This document shows positions 1 to 7,875 of a DNA stretch of 64,000 nt, in pieces; positions within the stretch are counted from its first letter, which is position 1; each line of letters begins with the position of its first letter. The DNA comes from an uncultured Clostridia bacterium (GTDB taxonomy: Bacteria > Bacillota > Clostridia > Christensenellales > CAG-314). The DNA lies in NCBI GenBank assembly GCA_944364615.1, contig CALVWF010000002.1, positions 186,001 to 250,000 of the forward strand, read 5' to 3'. The position numbers were made by a program, and so were the translations under genes. The notes below the pieces were generated by a model, which made no database searches, was not told where the DNA came from, and saw only the letters and a list, made by a program, of their open reading frames with translations.

Positions 1-9
1 TTCAGCCGA

Positions 10-1239
10 TTGCTTAAAAACCGTATGACTAAACTGTCGGTGTTTGTCAGCGGAGTGATTCTTACAATAGCGTCGTTTATTGTTCCTACAGCGGACACCG
101 TCGGAATTGTCATTTACTGTGTCGTATTCTTTGTAGGTATAGGTCAGGTCGTAGTGTGGATTTATTCCATGTCGGTGGAAATGAAACGTGTTGCCGTTGT
201 CGTAAATCTTGACGACACGTCGGCAACTTACATGCAGTGCAGGGATCATATCGGCGCGATGCTTATTGCCCAGTGCGTGTTTGCGTTGGTTGTGATGGGT
301 AGCGTGGCGTTAAATACTTCATTAAGTTGGCTGAATACGTTGCAATTGACTTGCAGTGTGCTGCTTATTCTGTCGCTGTTTTTCGCGATGATGCAGCCGC
401 TTGACAGACGGTACAGCAACAAGATAGATCAGTATATGGAAAAGTGCGATCCCAACATCAATTACGAACTGTTGCAACAACAATTGCAGACCACGCTGAA
501 TACAGGCAGAAAAAGCGTATTTGTCTTGATGTTGCGCAATATTCTGAAACCTTTTTTCCCGGCAAAAGTCAGGGGCAGAGAAAACGTGGATATGTCCGAG
601 GGCGCAGTGGTGTTTGTAGCAAATCATTACGAAATATACGGACCGATCGTTACTATATTGCGGATGCCTTTTGCAACACGTCCGTGGGTAAACGCGCGTA
701 TGCTCGACAAAAAGGTGCTTGCAGAGCAGATGCAGTTCGGCGTTGACAACGTGTGTAAGGCTTTGCCTAAAAAACTGCGCAACAAGTTGCCCGATATGTT
801 GCAACCGCTGGTGTACAAGGTTATGACCAGCATCGAGCCCATTGCCGTGCACAGGGACAGTTCGAGAGAGGTTATAAACACCTTTAAAGACACCGTTGAG
901 GCACTTGAACAGGGGGACAACATTCTGGTGTTCCCCGAAAAGCCCGAGGCAGGCAAACACTATTCGGACGACGGAGCGGTGGACGCGTTTTACACCGGAT
1001 TTGCAGACATAGGCAGAATGTATTACCGCAAGACAGGCAAAAAAGTCAGGTTTTACCCTGTTTACGTGGACAAGAACAACAGGGAAATAGTAATAGGCGA
1101 GGGATTGGAGTACAACAGCGAAAATCCCAAACAGGATGAAAAACGTCGTATCGCCGAGGTGCTTAACGCACGTATGCAGGCAATGTCGGAACAGGGATTG
1201 GCAAAATTCAACAGCAAAACAAGCAAGAGCAAGAAGTGA
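10..1239 (+). CDS. PlsC-like lysophospholipid acyltransferase family membrane protein
   Basis: The N-terminal ~130 residues hold four hydrophobic segments, followed by a soluble domain resembling 1-acylglycerol-3-phosphate acyltransferases. The usual HX4D catalytic motif appears as NHYEIYGP (His206), so the Asp position is Gly211. A downstream FPEKPE element matches the FPEG-type substrate motif. Family members acylate lysophospholipids at the inner membrane face, but the altered motif makes activity uncertain. The frame is open to the left edge (TTG at 10, ATG at 25, no visible RBS), so the true start may lie outside the window. A terminator-like hairpin follows. Confidence 0.7.
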   Translation: MLKNRMTKLSVFVSGVILTIASFIVPTADTVGIVIYCVVFFVGIGQVVVWIYSMSVEMKRVAVVVNLDDTSATYMQCRDHIGAMLIAQCVFALVVMGSVALNTSLSWLNTLQLTCSVLLILSLFFAMMQPLDRRYSNKIDQYMEKCDPNINYELLQQQLQTTLNTGRKSVFVLMLRNILKPFFPAKVRGRENVDMSEGAVVFVANHYEIYGPIVTILRMPFATRPWVNARMLDKKVLAEQMQFGVDNVCKALPKKLRNKLPDMLQPLVYKVMTSIEPIAVHRDSSREVINTFKDTVEALEQGDNILVFPEKPEAGKHYSDDGAVDAFYTGFADIGRMYYRKTGKKVRFYPVYVDKNNREIVIGEGLEYNSENPKQDEKRRIAEVLNARMQAMSEQGLAKFNSKTSKSKK

Positions 1240-1266
1240 TTTACAACATTTGCTCAACAGACAGTC

Positions 1267-1299
1267 AAGTCGGACGTTGTTTACGGCGTTCGACTTTTT
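1267..1299 (+). terminator. Rho-independent terminator after the acyltransferase
   Basis: Ten-base arms (aagtcggacg / cgttcgactt, one G-T pair) enclose a 10-nt loop and run into five T residues. Confidence 0.7.
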
Positions 1300-1575
1300 G
1301 TATGGAAATTAAGTCACGTACGGTAATTTTGTGCGCAGACAGGTTTTAAAGCGTTAAAGTTTGTGTGCGTTTTTGAGATATTTTCAGGCGCAACCGAGCA
1401 ACGAAGAAACAATACAAATCGCAGTACTACAATCGGCAACATTGTTGTTTATGCCATTTAACGTCTTTATTTGCCGACAAAGTAGCATTGCCTGACTTTA
1501 CGGAAAATTATTTTGTTAACGCTCAGCCGATATTCGGCAATTTACAACGCGTTCGGGCAAGTCTTTTAGACAAGA
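1300..1575. other. Intergenic stretch without a recognisable gene
   Basis: No frame with a credible RBS or family resemblance is seen on either strand. The region is AT-rich and leads into a promoter at 1576. Confidence 0.5.
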
Positions 1576-1604
1576 TTGACTTAATGTATTTTGTGATTTA
1601 TAAT
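1576..1604 (+). promoter_or_regulatory. Sigma-A-type promoter of the MGMT-tmk-holB-yaaT gene run
   Basis: TTGACT, a 17-base spacer, then a consensus TATAAT. It lies 27 bases before the start codon at 1632. Confidence 0.75.
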
Positions 1605-1631
1605 TTAACGTAAGGTTTAAAAGGAGAATAT

Positions 1632-1940
1632 ATGTCGGGATTTTACGAAAAAGTTTATAGTCAGGTATGCCGTATTCCCTGCGGAAAGGTGGCAACTTAC
1701 GGACAGATAGCACGACTGTGCGGAAATCCGAGGATGTCCCGTCAGGTGGGGTGGGCATTGCACGTCAATCCCAGACCGGGGGTAATTCCCTGTCACAGAG
1801 TAGTCAACAGAAACGGTATGCTGACAGGCGCATTTGCTTTTGGCGGAATGAGCGTGCAAAGAGACCTGCTCGTCAGTGAAGGGGTAGAGGTTCAGACAGA
1901 CCGAGTGGATCTTGACGTTTACCTGTGGGATGAAAAGTAG
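1632..1940 (+). CDS. MGMT-family DNA alkyltransferase, DNA-binding domain only
   Basis: The 102-residue protein is the C-terminal helix-turn-helix/active-site domain of O6-alkylguanine-DNA alkyltransferase. The motif IPCHRVVNRNG carries Cys54 in the PCHRV acceptor position, so it is not a tryptophan-type alkyltransferase-like protein. The N-terminal ribonuclease-H-like domain of Ada/Ogt is absent, giving about 60% of the usual length. A strong RBS (aaggag) precedes the ATG. It probably senses or repairs alkylated guanine. Direct methyl transfer is plausible from the Cys but not shown. It heads a run of genes leading into tmk and holB. Confidence 0.85.
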   Translation: MSGFYEKVYSQVCRIPCGKVATYGQIARLCGNPRMSRQVGWALHVNPRPGVIPCHRVVNRNGMLTGAFAFGGMSVQRDLLVSEGVEVQTDRVDLDVYLWDEK

Positions 1941-2035
1941 TAAGCAATTTTGTCCATGGCCGGTTGAAAAAACATCGGATTCATGTTACAATAAAACAAG
2001 GCGGACTTTGCATTGAATACTCAAGAGGACAACCG

Positions 2036-3133
2036 ATGAAAACACCTGTTTGCGACATGCTCAATAAATATGCTTCTTCCAATGCAGTAAGACTTCACAT
2101 GCCCGGACACAAGGGCAAGTTTGACGGATGTCGCGAGGACATTACCGAGTTGTCCTTTACCGATAATCTGCGAGTTCCGTCCGGCGTTATATTGCAGTCG
2201 CAAAAGTTGTACGCGGATGTAATCGGGTGCAAATACTGTCTTTACGGCGTCAACGGCTCTACAGGAGGGTTGTTTGCTCTTGCGGAAAACTGTCGTGGCA
2301 AAGTGCTGGTGGAAAGCAATTGCCACGTTTCATTGCTTAACGGACTTAAACTGTACGGCAAGGAGTCCGTAACCGTTCGCAACGGCGACAACAACGGTAT
2401 ACCTATGCCGTTGACTTTGCAACAAATAAGCGAAACGTTGGAAATACATCCCGACATCGGAACGGTGTTTATTACATCTCCCAACTATTTCGGGTTTAAT
2501 GCGCAATTAAAGGAAATCTACCGTTTTCTGCGCAAAAAGAACATATTGTTGTTTGTGGATTCGGCGCACGGCGCACATTTCGGTTTGCACAAACTCCTGC
2601 CGGACAACGCAGTAAAATACTGTGACGCGACGGTGGAGTCCTGTCACAAGACATTGCCTGCAATGACTCAGACGGCGGTTGTACTGACCAACAACGGCAA
2701 ACTTGCCGACAGTTTAAAACAATCTTTGAATAAGGTTACTACCACAAGTCCGAGTTTCGTGCTGGTGGCAAGTATAGAAAAGGCGATTGCTTACGCCGAC
2801 GAGCATAAAGGCGACCACGTTTTGCTCAAAAAGGAAAGAGATCGTTTTGTGCAAAATTGCAAATTTATCGGTTGGAAAGTGATTGCCAACGATGACTTTA
2901 CAAGACTGGTAATAGATTGCGACGGTCACGGCGACGGCAACGATGTGGAAAAATATCTTGAAAAGCAAAACATATTCATCGAGTATTCTACGCCGAGATA
3001 TCTGGTGTGCATACTGACTTTGATGGACAACGGAATGGTTTTTGACCGATTGTTTACGGCATTGAAACAGTATGTATCTTCGGGTGGCAAAAGTTCGGCG
3101 GGTTACGTAGACATGTGTTTTCCAAATAAATAA
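2036..3133 (+). CDS. Orn/Lys/Arg decarboxylase-family PLP enzyme (YaaO-like), short form
   Basis: Fold-type I PLP enzyme of 365 residues. The N-terminal MPGHKG (residues 22-27) is a hallmark of the speA/yaaO decarboxylase family. DSAHGAH near residue 175 is the PLP ring/aspartate motif, and SCHKT places the Schiff-base lysine at 205. An upstream in-frame ATG at 1964 exists, but aagagg at 2024-2029 favours 2036. YaaO-like enzymes are near 480 residues, so most of the C-terminal domain is missing. It sits directly before tmk, as in Bacillus. Substrate (arginine, lysine or ornithine) cannot be read from the sequence. Confidence 0.8.
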   Translation: MKTPVCDMLNKYASSNAVRLHMPGHKGKFDGCREDITELSFTDNLRVPSGVILQSQKLYADVIGCKYCLYGVNGSTGGLFALAENCRGKVLVESNCHVSLLNGLKLYGKESVTVRNGDNNGIPMPLTLQQISETLEIHPDIGTVFITSPNYFGFNAQLKEIYRFLRKKNILLFVDSAHGAHFGLHKLLPDNAVKYCDATVESCHKTLPAMTQTAVVLTNNGKLADSLKQSLNKVTTTSPSFVLVASIEKAIAYADEHKGDHVLLKKERDRFVQNCKFIGWKVIANDDFTRLVIDCDGHGDGNDVEKYLEKQNIFIEYSTPRYLVCILTLMDNGMVFDRLFTALKQYVSSGGKSSAGYVDMCFPNK

Positions 3134-3148
3134 AGAAGAAGGTTAGTT

Positions 3149-3772
3149 ATGAAGGGATTTATTACAATAGAGGGATGCGACGGAGTCGGTAAGACCTACC
3201 AGACAACTTGTTTGCGCGAGTACTGTAAGAAAAACGGCTACGACAATGTGGTTTTTACACGCGAGCCGGGTGGCAGCGACATCGCCGAACAGATCAGAAA
3301 AATAATTCTCGATGCGAAAAACGAAAAAATGAGCGATCTGTGCGAGGCGTTTTTGTACTCCGCGTCACGAATACAGCATTTGCAGGATATAGTGATACCT
3401 GCGCTCAACGCAGGGAAGACTGTATTCTGCGACAGATACGTACATTCTTCATACGTCTACCAAGGGTTGGGCAGAGGTTTAGGACTGGACAAAATCGTAG
3501 CGCTAAATCAACTTGCCGTAGGCGAATACATGCCCGAATACACTGTATTTCTCGATCTTTCTCCCGAACAGGCGTTTTCACGCAAGGGGGGCGCAGACAA
3601 GACCGACAGAATGGAAAACGCGGATCTTCAATTTCATCAGCGTGTTTATCAGGGCTACAAATATCTTATTGAACAGGATCCGTCCAAATTTATAGTGATA
3701 GACGCGTCGGGCAGTTGCGAGCAGACACATCAGCGGCTGATTGACGCGCTTAAAGAAAAAGGTATATTGTAA
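3149..3772 (+). CDS. tmk: Thymidylate kinase
   Basis: Phosphorylates dTMP to dTDP with ATP in the cytoplasm. The P-loop GCDGVGKT is at residues 9-16, TREPGG at 37-42, and the DRY motif at 95-97. The length of 207 residues is normal. The RBS agaagg precedes the ATG. It lies between the decarboxylase-fold gene and holB, the arrangement known from Bacillus. It is functionally linked to thyA and folA near 33-34 kb, which make dTMP. Confidence 0.96.
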   Translation: MKGFITIEGCDGVGKTYQTTCLREYCKKNGYDNVVFTREPGGSDIAEQIRKIILDAKNEKMSDLCEAFLYSASRIQHLQDIVIPALNAGKTVFCDRYVHSSYVYQGLGRGLGLDKIVALNQLAVGEYMPEYTVFLDLSPEQAFSRKGGADKTDRMENADLQFHQRVYQGYKYLIEQDPSKFIVIDASGSCEQTHQRLIDALKEKGIL

Positions 3773-3780
3773 TAACTAAT

Positions 3781-4752
3781 ATGAAACAATCAGTAACGCA
3801 ATATCTCAAAAGTCAGTTTACCGACGGTCTTAACGTTCATGCGTATATCGTTCAGACGGAAAAGGCGCACATTGCACCGTTACTTAAACAGTGCGCTTGT
3901 ATTGCATTGTGCCCCAATCACGGCGACGACGGCTGTAACGTTTGCCGCAAGGTGGAACTTTCGGAGCATCAGGACTGTATCAGCCTGCCCACCGACAAGG
4001 TAAAAAACCGCATTACGGTTGACGACATTTCCTACCTTGTGGAAGAAAGCATGAAACGGCCTGTCGACAGCGGGGAAACGAGAGTGTTTACCATTGACGC
4101 GTCGGACAGCGTAAACGGCGTCGGGGCGATACCGTGGCAAAACAAGTTGCTCAAAACTCTTGAAGAGCCTGTCGGAAACACGGTTATATTTATCGGCGTG
4201 ACCAATGCCGACAGTTTGTTGCGCACAGTCGTGTCCCGTTGCCGTGTGCTTAAAGAAGACAGACTTTCTGCTGAACAGGTGGCGAAACTGCTTGAACAGA
4301 AAGGATACCTGGCAAGCAAGGCAACGCTTGCCGCCGTATTGTCCGGTGGCGACGCGGACAACGCTTGCAAAATAATTGCCGATGCGGGCTGGATTCAATG
4401 TGCGGAAAAGGCGCTGGACTTTCTGTGCGACAAAGTATCCACCAAGACTGCGTTGCGCTATGTAAGTGCATTTACGCAAAACAAGGACGATATGCCGAAG
4501 ATAATGTCTGCACTTATAATGTTTTTGAGAGAAAGCATTGCCTATCGTGTGGCGGAGCAAAGAGTTACGCTGAAAGGCTACGAAGGACAATTGCAGGCGA
4601 TATCGGCTAATTACTCTGTTGAAAGCGCGTTTCATTGTATTGCGTTGATAGAGCAGTCCTATAAACGACTGCAAAACAACGGCAACGTTGTGGTTGAGGC
4701 GGACAATCTTGTCGTCAATATGTTGGAGGTAAAATACAGATGCCGAGTATAG
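3781..4752 (+). CDS. holB: DNA polymerase III delta-prime subunit
   Basis: Clamp-loader subunit of 323 residues. There is no Walker A motif, as expected for delta-prime, but a Cys cluster (CIALC, CNVC) forms a zinc module near residues 40-60, and SRCRV (around residue 149) matches the SRC arginine-finger motif. The start follows tmk by eight bases. Its end overlaps the start of yaaT by 13 bases, suggesting translational coupling. Length and order fit Bacillus-type holB. Confidence 0.92.
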   Translation: MKQSVTQYLKSQFTDGLNVHAYIVQTEKAHIAPLLKQCACIALCPNHGDDGCNVCRKVELSEHQDCISLPTDKVKNRITVDDISYLVEESMKRPVDSGETRVFTIDASDSVNGVGAIPWQNKLLKTLEEPVGNTVIFIGVTNADSLLRTVVSRCRVLKEDRLSAEQVAKLLEQKGYLASKATLAAVLSGGDADNACKIIADAGWIQCAEKALDFLCDKVSTKTALRYVSAFTQNKDDMPKIMSALIMFLRESIAYRVAEQRVTLKGYEGQLQAISANYSVESAFHCIALIEQSYKRLQNNGNVVVEADNLVVNMLEVKYRCRV

Positions 4753-5615
4753 TAGGTGTAAAATTTAAAGAAGTGGGTAAAGTTTACTACTTTTCCCCTG
4801 AAAATATACAGTTTGAGGTGGGAAACGGAGTAATAGTGGAAACTGCGCGCGGTGTGGAATTCGGTACCGTTTCCATTGCCAACCGTGAAGTGGACGAAAA
4901 GGACATAGTGGGAGAACTCAAACCTGTTATCCGCAAGGCTACGGACGCCGACGTGGAAAAATATCACGAAAATCTTGCACGCAAGCCCAAGGCGATGAAA
5001 GACGCCAACGAGCGTATTTTAAAACACAACCTTGACATGAAACTGGTCGATGTGGACTTTACTTTCGACAACAGCAAGGTGATATTTTACTTTACGTCGG
5101 AAGGACGTGTGGATTTCAGAGAACTTGTAAAAGATCTTGCAAGCCTGTTCAAGGTGCGTATAGAGTTGAGACAGATAGGCATACGTGACGAATGCAAACT
5201 GAAGGGCGGTCTGGGGCCATGCGGTCGTCCCTGTTGCTGTAACAGTTACATGGGGGATTTTGAAAGGGTATCCATAAAAATGGCTAAAAATCAGGGGCTG
5301 TCGTTAAATCCTACAAAGATAAGCGGATTGTGCGGACGTCTGATGTGCTGTCTTAAATTCGAAGACGAGTACTATGCCGAAACATTGAAATTTATGCCCA
5401 AGATCGGTTCGGAGGTGTCCACTCCCGACGGAAACGGTGTGGTGGAAAGCAGTGACATTCTGCGCCGTACCGCCAAAGTAAGGGTTACCAACGCCAACGG
5501 CGACGTTGAAGTAAAAGAGTATTCCGTCGACGCGATAAAAAAGACGGGAGGTAAAGAACAACCTGCAAAAGAGGAACCTGCCGATGAAGAATATACGGAA
5601 GAACCGGAAATGTGA
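4740..5615 (+). CDS. ricT: PSP1-domain protein YaaT (RicT)
   Basis: Homologue of YaaT/RicT, which in Bacillus is part of the RicAFT complex affecting RNA maturation, sporulation and competence. Two Cys-rich stretches, CGRPCCC and SGLCGRLMCC (roughly residues 160-203), match the conserved residues linked to Fe-S cluster binding in the Ric complex. The C-terminal tail after about residue 265 is acidic and Lys/Glu-rich, probably disordered. RicA and RicF are not in this window. The gene overlaps holB and ends before a strong terminator. Confidence 0.92.
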   Translation: MPSIVGVKFKEVGKVYYFSPENIQFEVGNGVIVETARGVEFGTVSIANREVDEKDIVGELKPVIRKATDADVEKYHENLARKPKAMKDANERILKHNLDMKLVDVDFTFDNSKVIFYFTSEGRVDFRELVKDLASLFKVRIELRQIGIRDECKLKGGLGPCGRPCCCNSYMGDFERVSIKMAKNQGLSLNPTKISGLCGRLMCCLKFEDEYYAETLKFMPKIGSEVSTPDGNGVVESSDILRRTAKVRVTNANGDVEVKEYSVDAIKKTGGKEQPAKEEPADEEYTEEPEM

Positions 5616-5671
5616 AAAATCCGTTATTTTCGGCTTATATTACAGTTTAGGTGAATGACAGTGCAAATTTT

Positions 5672-5703
5672 AAGGGTGAACGCGAAACGTTCACCCTTTT
5701 GTT
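5672..5703 (+). terminator. Rho-independent terminator after ricT
   Basis: Arms gggtgaacg / cgttcaccc around a cgaaa loop, followed by four T residues and a weaker tail. Confidence 0.85.
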
Positions 5704-5742
5704 ATCCGGCATATTATTTACGATTTTTACTGTACGTGACTT

Positions 5743-5769
5743 AAAAAAAACGACAATTATGATGTTGTC
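5743..5769 (-). terminator. Terminator of folT (leftward)
   Basis: On the minus strand gacaa / ttgtc pair across a short loop and run into eight U residues. The stem is short and includes the folT stop codon. Confidence 0.55.
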
Positions 5770-6316
5770 AGGGTTGCTCTGACTTCTTGGTCATTGTCTT
5801 TTCAAGCAATTTGTCGATGACTGCGCTTTTTTGTACGGCAAACAGCAGAACTCCGTTTACCGCAAACATTACAAGTTGGAAGGGCAGTCTTGCTCCGAGA
5901 TATACCCAGAACGTCTTTCCGCTTTGCGACGAGTACATCACCCACAGAGCAAATGTATTGAGTCCGCTTGTGCATATAACGGCGCAAAGAAATATCGAAA
6001 GCAACAGTTTGAGCGTTTTGTTGAAATTGAAGACTTTGTAAACTATTGCGGGAATAGCCCCCAGCAATACGCACGACAAACCTATCAGCGGATTGTATTC
6101 TCCCATCGGGTGTATCAGTTGTCCTATAATGTCTCCCAACAGTCCTACCGTCATACCGGGAAAAACTCCGAGATAAATACCTGCTATGAAACAGGGTATA
6201 TAGGTAAACGACAGGTAATTGCTGCCGCTGAGTTGTACGGAAAATACATTCGTCACGGCGCAGATTGCGGTTAGTACCGCAGTGTAAGTGAGTGTCAGCG
6301 TTCTGTTTCTGTTCAT
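5768..6316 (-). CDS. folT: ECF transporter S component, folate type
   Basis: Six hydrophobic segments over 182 residues. The pattern of a Pro-containing second segment (YIPCFIAGIYLG), GDIIGQLI and NPLIGLSC matches the FolT family of energy-coupling-factor substrate-binding proteins, which bind folates and use a shared EcfAAT module. Such a module is encoded at 24.3-26.8 kb. The ATG at 6316 is chosen over an upstream ATG because aaggag sits just before it. The leader carries a candidate tetrahydrofolate riboswitch, which strengthens the folate assignment. Confidence 0.85.
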   Translation of the reverse strand: MNRNRTLTLTYTAVLTAICAVTNVFSVQLSGSNYLSFTYIPCFIAGIYLGVFPGMTVGLLGDIIGQLIHPMGEYNPLIGLSCVLLGAIPAIVYKVFNFNKTLKLLLSIFLCAVICTSGLNTFALWVMYSSQSGKTFWVYLGARLPFQLVMFAVNGVLLFAVQKSAVIDKLLEKTMTKKSEQP

Positions 6317-6383
6317 AAAAAAAACTCCTTTGTCCCATTGCAAAAGAGTCCGATACCTGTTCGCAGTAAATGCGATCTTGTCA

Positions 6384-6475
6384 GCAACGGACTTGACAAT
6401 ATACCGCAGGTTTTAACCTTTCGTTCACGGCGTCTTCCTTCGCTTGTGACACTTGACGCATATTGTCAACTTTGC
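6384..6475 (-). promoter_or_regulatory. Candidate tetrahydrofolate (THF) riboswitch of folT
   Basis: Read leftward, an outer GCAA/TTGC pair is followed by a perfect 10-bp stem (TTGACAATAT / ATATTGTCAA). Inside are GCGTCAAGTGTC and ACGAA-stem-GCGGT, which match the core words of the THF aptamer as I recall it (GCGUUAAGUGU and ACGAAGC...GCGCGGUG). The stem AGGTT/AACCT lies between the last two. Downstream, GTCCGTTGC (6392-6384) can instead pair with GCAATGGGAC (6341-6332), just before the RBS, giving a plausible ligand-dependent switch. It begins right at the predicted transcript start and precedes folT. Confidence 0.78.
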
Positions 6476-6485
6476 TTTTTTATTC

Positions 6486-6513
6486 AGTATACCACATCAA
6501 CGGTATTTGTAAA
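6486..6513 (-). promoter_or_regulatory. Promoter of the folT transcript
   Basis: On the minus strand TTTACA, a 16-base spacer, then TATACT, ending ten bases before the candidate aptamer. Confidence 0.65.
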
Positions 6514-6566
6514 GCCTTTACCTGTGTAAATGTAATAAATTTTTTGCGGTTGTACAAACTAATGGT

Positions 6567-7250
6567 ATGCTTATTATATTCTTGCGTGCATTTATACTGT
6601 TCGGAATATTGCTTGTCGTAATCAGGCTCATGGGGAAAAGGCAGTTGGGCGAAATGGAGCCATTTGAACTGGTAATAACTCTCGTCATTTCCGAACTGGC
6701 GTGTATTCCCATTTCCGACAGGGCAGTACCCATTACTTACGGTATAGTGGCGATATTGACGATGTTTGTGATACATCAGGCGATTTTACTTTTTTCGCGT
6801 ATTCCGCGTGTGCAGAAAGCGTTGAGCGGTAAACCCGTGCTGGTGGTAAACAAAAACGGAATAGACGCTCACGCGCTGAAAAAACTTAACATGCAGGTCA
6901 ACGATCTGTTGCAGGCTTTGCGCGTTGCCAATTGCTTTTCGCTGGAAGAAGTGCATTACGCGATAATGGAAACAAGCGGTCAGTTGACCGTTGTCGTCAA
7001 CAAAGAAATGAACGACAAACAGCAAACGCTGCCCGTGCCTGTAATTCTTGACGGCAAATGGGACGACGACGATATATCGCGTAACGGAATAGACAAATCG
7101 CGGGTGGAAACTTTGCTTGACGGCAAAGGATTGAGGGTAAAAGACGTGCTTGTCATGACAGTGGACTGCAACAACCGTATGGTTTTTCAGTCGGTAAAAG
7201 GCTCTATACAGTTTGAGGATATAGATGGGGGATTGCTTTTAAATGAATAG
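6567..7250 (+). CDS. DUF421 (YetF/YkjA-type) membrane protein
   Basis: Three N-terminal hydrophobic segments (about residues 1-20, 30-50, 55-75) precede a soluble alpha/beta domain. RLMGKRQLGEMEPFELV near residue 20 is the signature of the family. Function is unknown; YetF-type proteins sit in the cytoplasmic membrane and some link to spore or envelope properties. No clear Shine-Dalgarno sequence is seen before the ATG, though the N-terminus fits the family start. It overlaps the next gene by eight bases, and that partner is common in Clostridia. Confidence 0.88.
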   Translation: MLIIFLRAFILFGILLVVIRLMGKRQLGEMEPFELVITLVISELACIPISDRAVPITYGIVAILTMFVIHQAILLFSRIPRVQKALSGKPVLVVNKNGIDAHALKKLNMQVNDLLQALRVANCFSLEEVHYAIMETSGQLTVVVNKEMNDKQQTLPVPVILDGKWDDDDISRNGIDKSRVETLLDGKGLRVKDVLVMTVDCNNRMVFQSVKGSIQFEDIDGGLLLNE

Positions 7251-7620
7251 AAATATAGTTGTAGGTATAGTGGTGCTTGCTGTAGTCGTTGCAGTGGGAA
7301 TAGCGGAGGTTTTTTTCATCACAAATTCCTTCGGACAATTACGGGAAGATTGCCTTGACATACTTACCGATGTACACAATCAGACGATAACTTCAAAGCA
7401 GTACGATGTGTTTGTGGAAAAGTGGCACTCCCTGCGTGAAAAGGGCGAATTGTTGTTGCCTCACGCCGACCTTTACGAAATAAATCTGCGTATGGCGGAA
7501 AGCGCAATGTATATCAGTGACGGATCGTATAAAGACGCCGAAGCGCAGTTGTACATTGTTGTTGCGCTGTTGGAATACGTGCCTCACCTTATTACCCCCG
7601 ATTTTCAGCACATTTTCTGA
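7243..7620 (+). CDS. DUF4363-family membrane-anchored protein
   Basis: A 125-residue protein with one N-terminal transmembrane segment (about residues 5-27) and a helical extracytoplasmic domain. Sequence pattern and position after a DUF421 gene match DUF4363 proteins. Function is unknown; co-translation with the DUF421 gene suggests they work together. No obvious terminator follows in the next 200 bases. Confidence 0.75.
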   Translation: MNRNIVVGIVVLAVVVAVGIAEVFFITNSFGQLREDCLDILTDVHNQTITSKQYDVFVEKWHSLREKGELLLPHADLYEINLRMAESAMYISDGSYKDAEAQLYIVVALLEYVPHLITPDFQHIF

Positions 7621-7824
7621 GCGATGACATATTTATGTATTATGCGTTTTGTTTTACGGGATTTTGCCTTACAGATATAAAATAATTGTGACTACACAAG
7701 CGGAGGACTTGTTCGGATTTTACTGCAAATTTCCCCTTTTCGATACCACATTAACCGCTACGGGCGCAGGCGGTTTGTTGTGAAGTTTTAAAAAAAGTAG
7801 ATTTGCGCTGATTTATTGCAAAAT

Positions 7825-7868
7825 AAAAACGGAAAGCGTGCTTACTACAAACCTTCCGTTTTTTTTTG
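7825..7868. terminator. Bidirectional terminator between DUF4363 gene and serS
   Basis: AACGGAA / TTCCGTT arms with a T run to the right and, on the minus strand, a T run to the left. It probably ends serS transcription. Confidence 0.75.
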
Positions 7869-7875
7869 TTGTATT

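Noticed and set aside
1632-1940. Alkyltransferase-like (ATL) protein instead of MGMT
   Set aside because: ATL proteins have Trp in place of the acceptor Cys; here PCHRV is intact.
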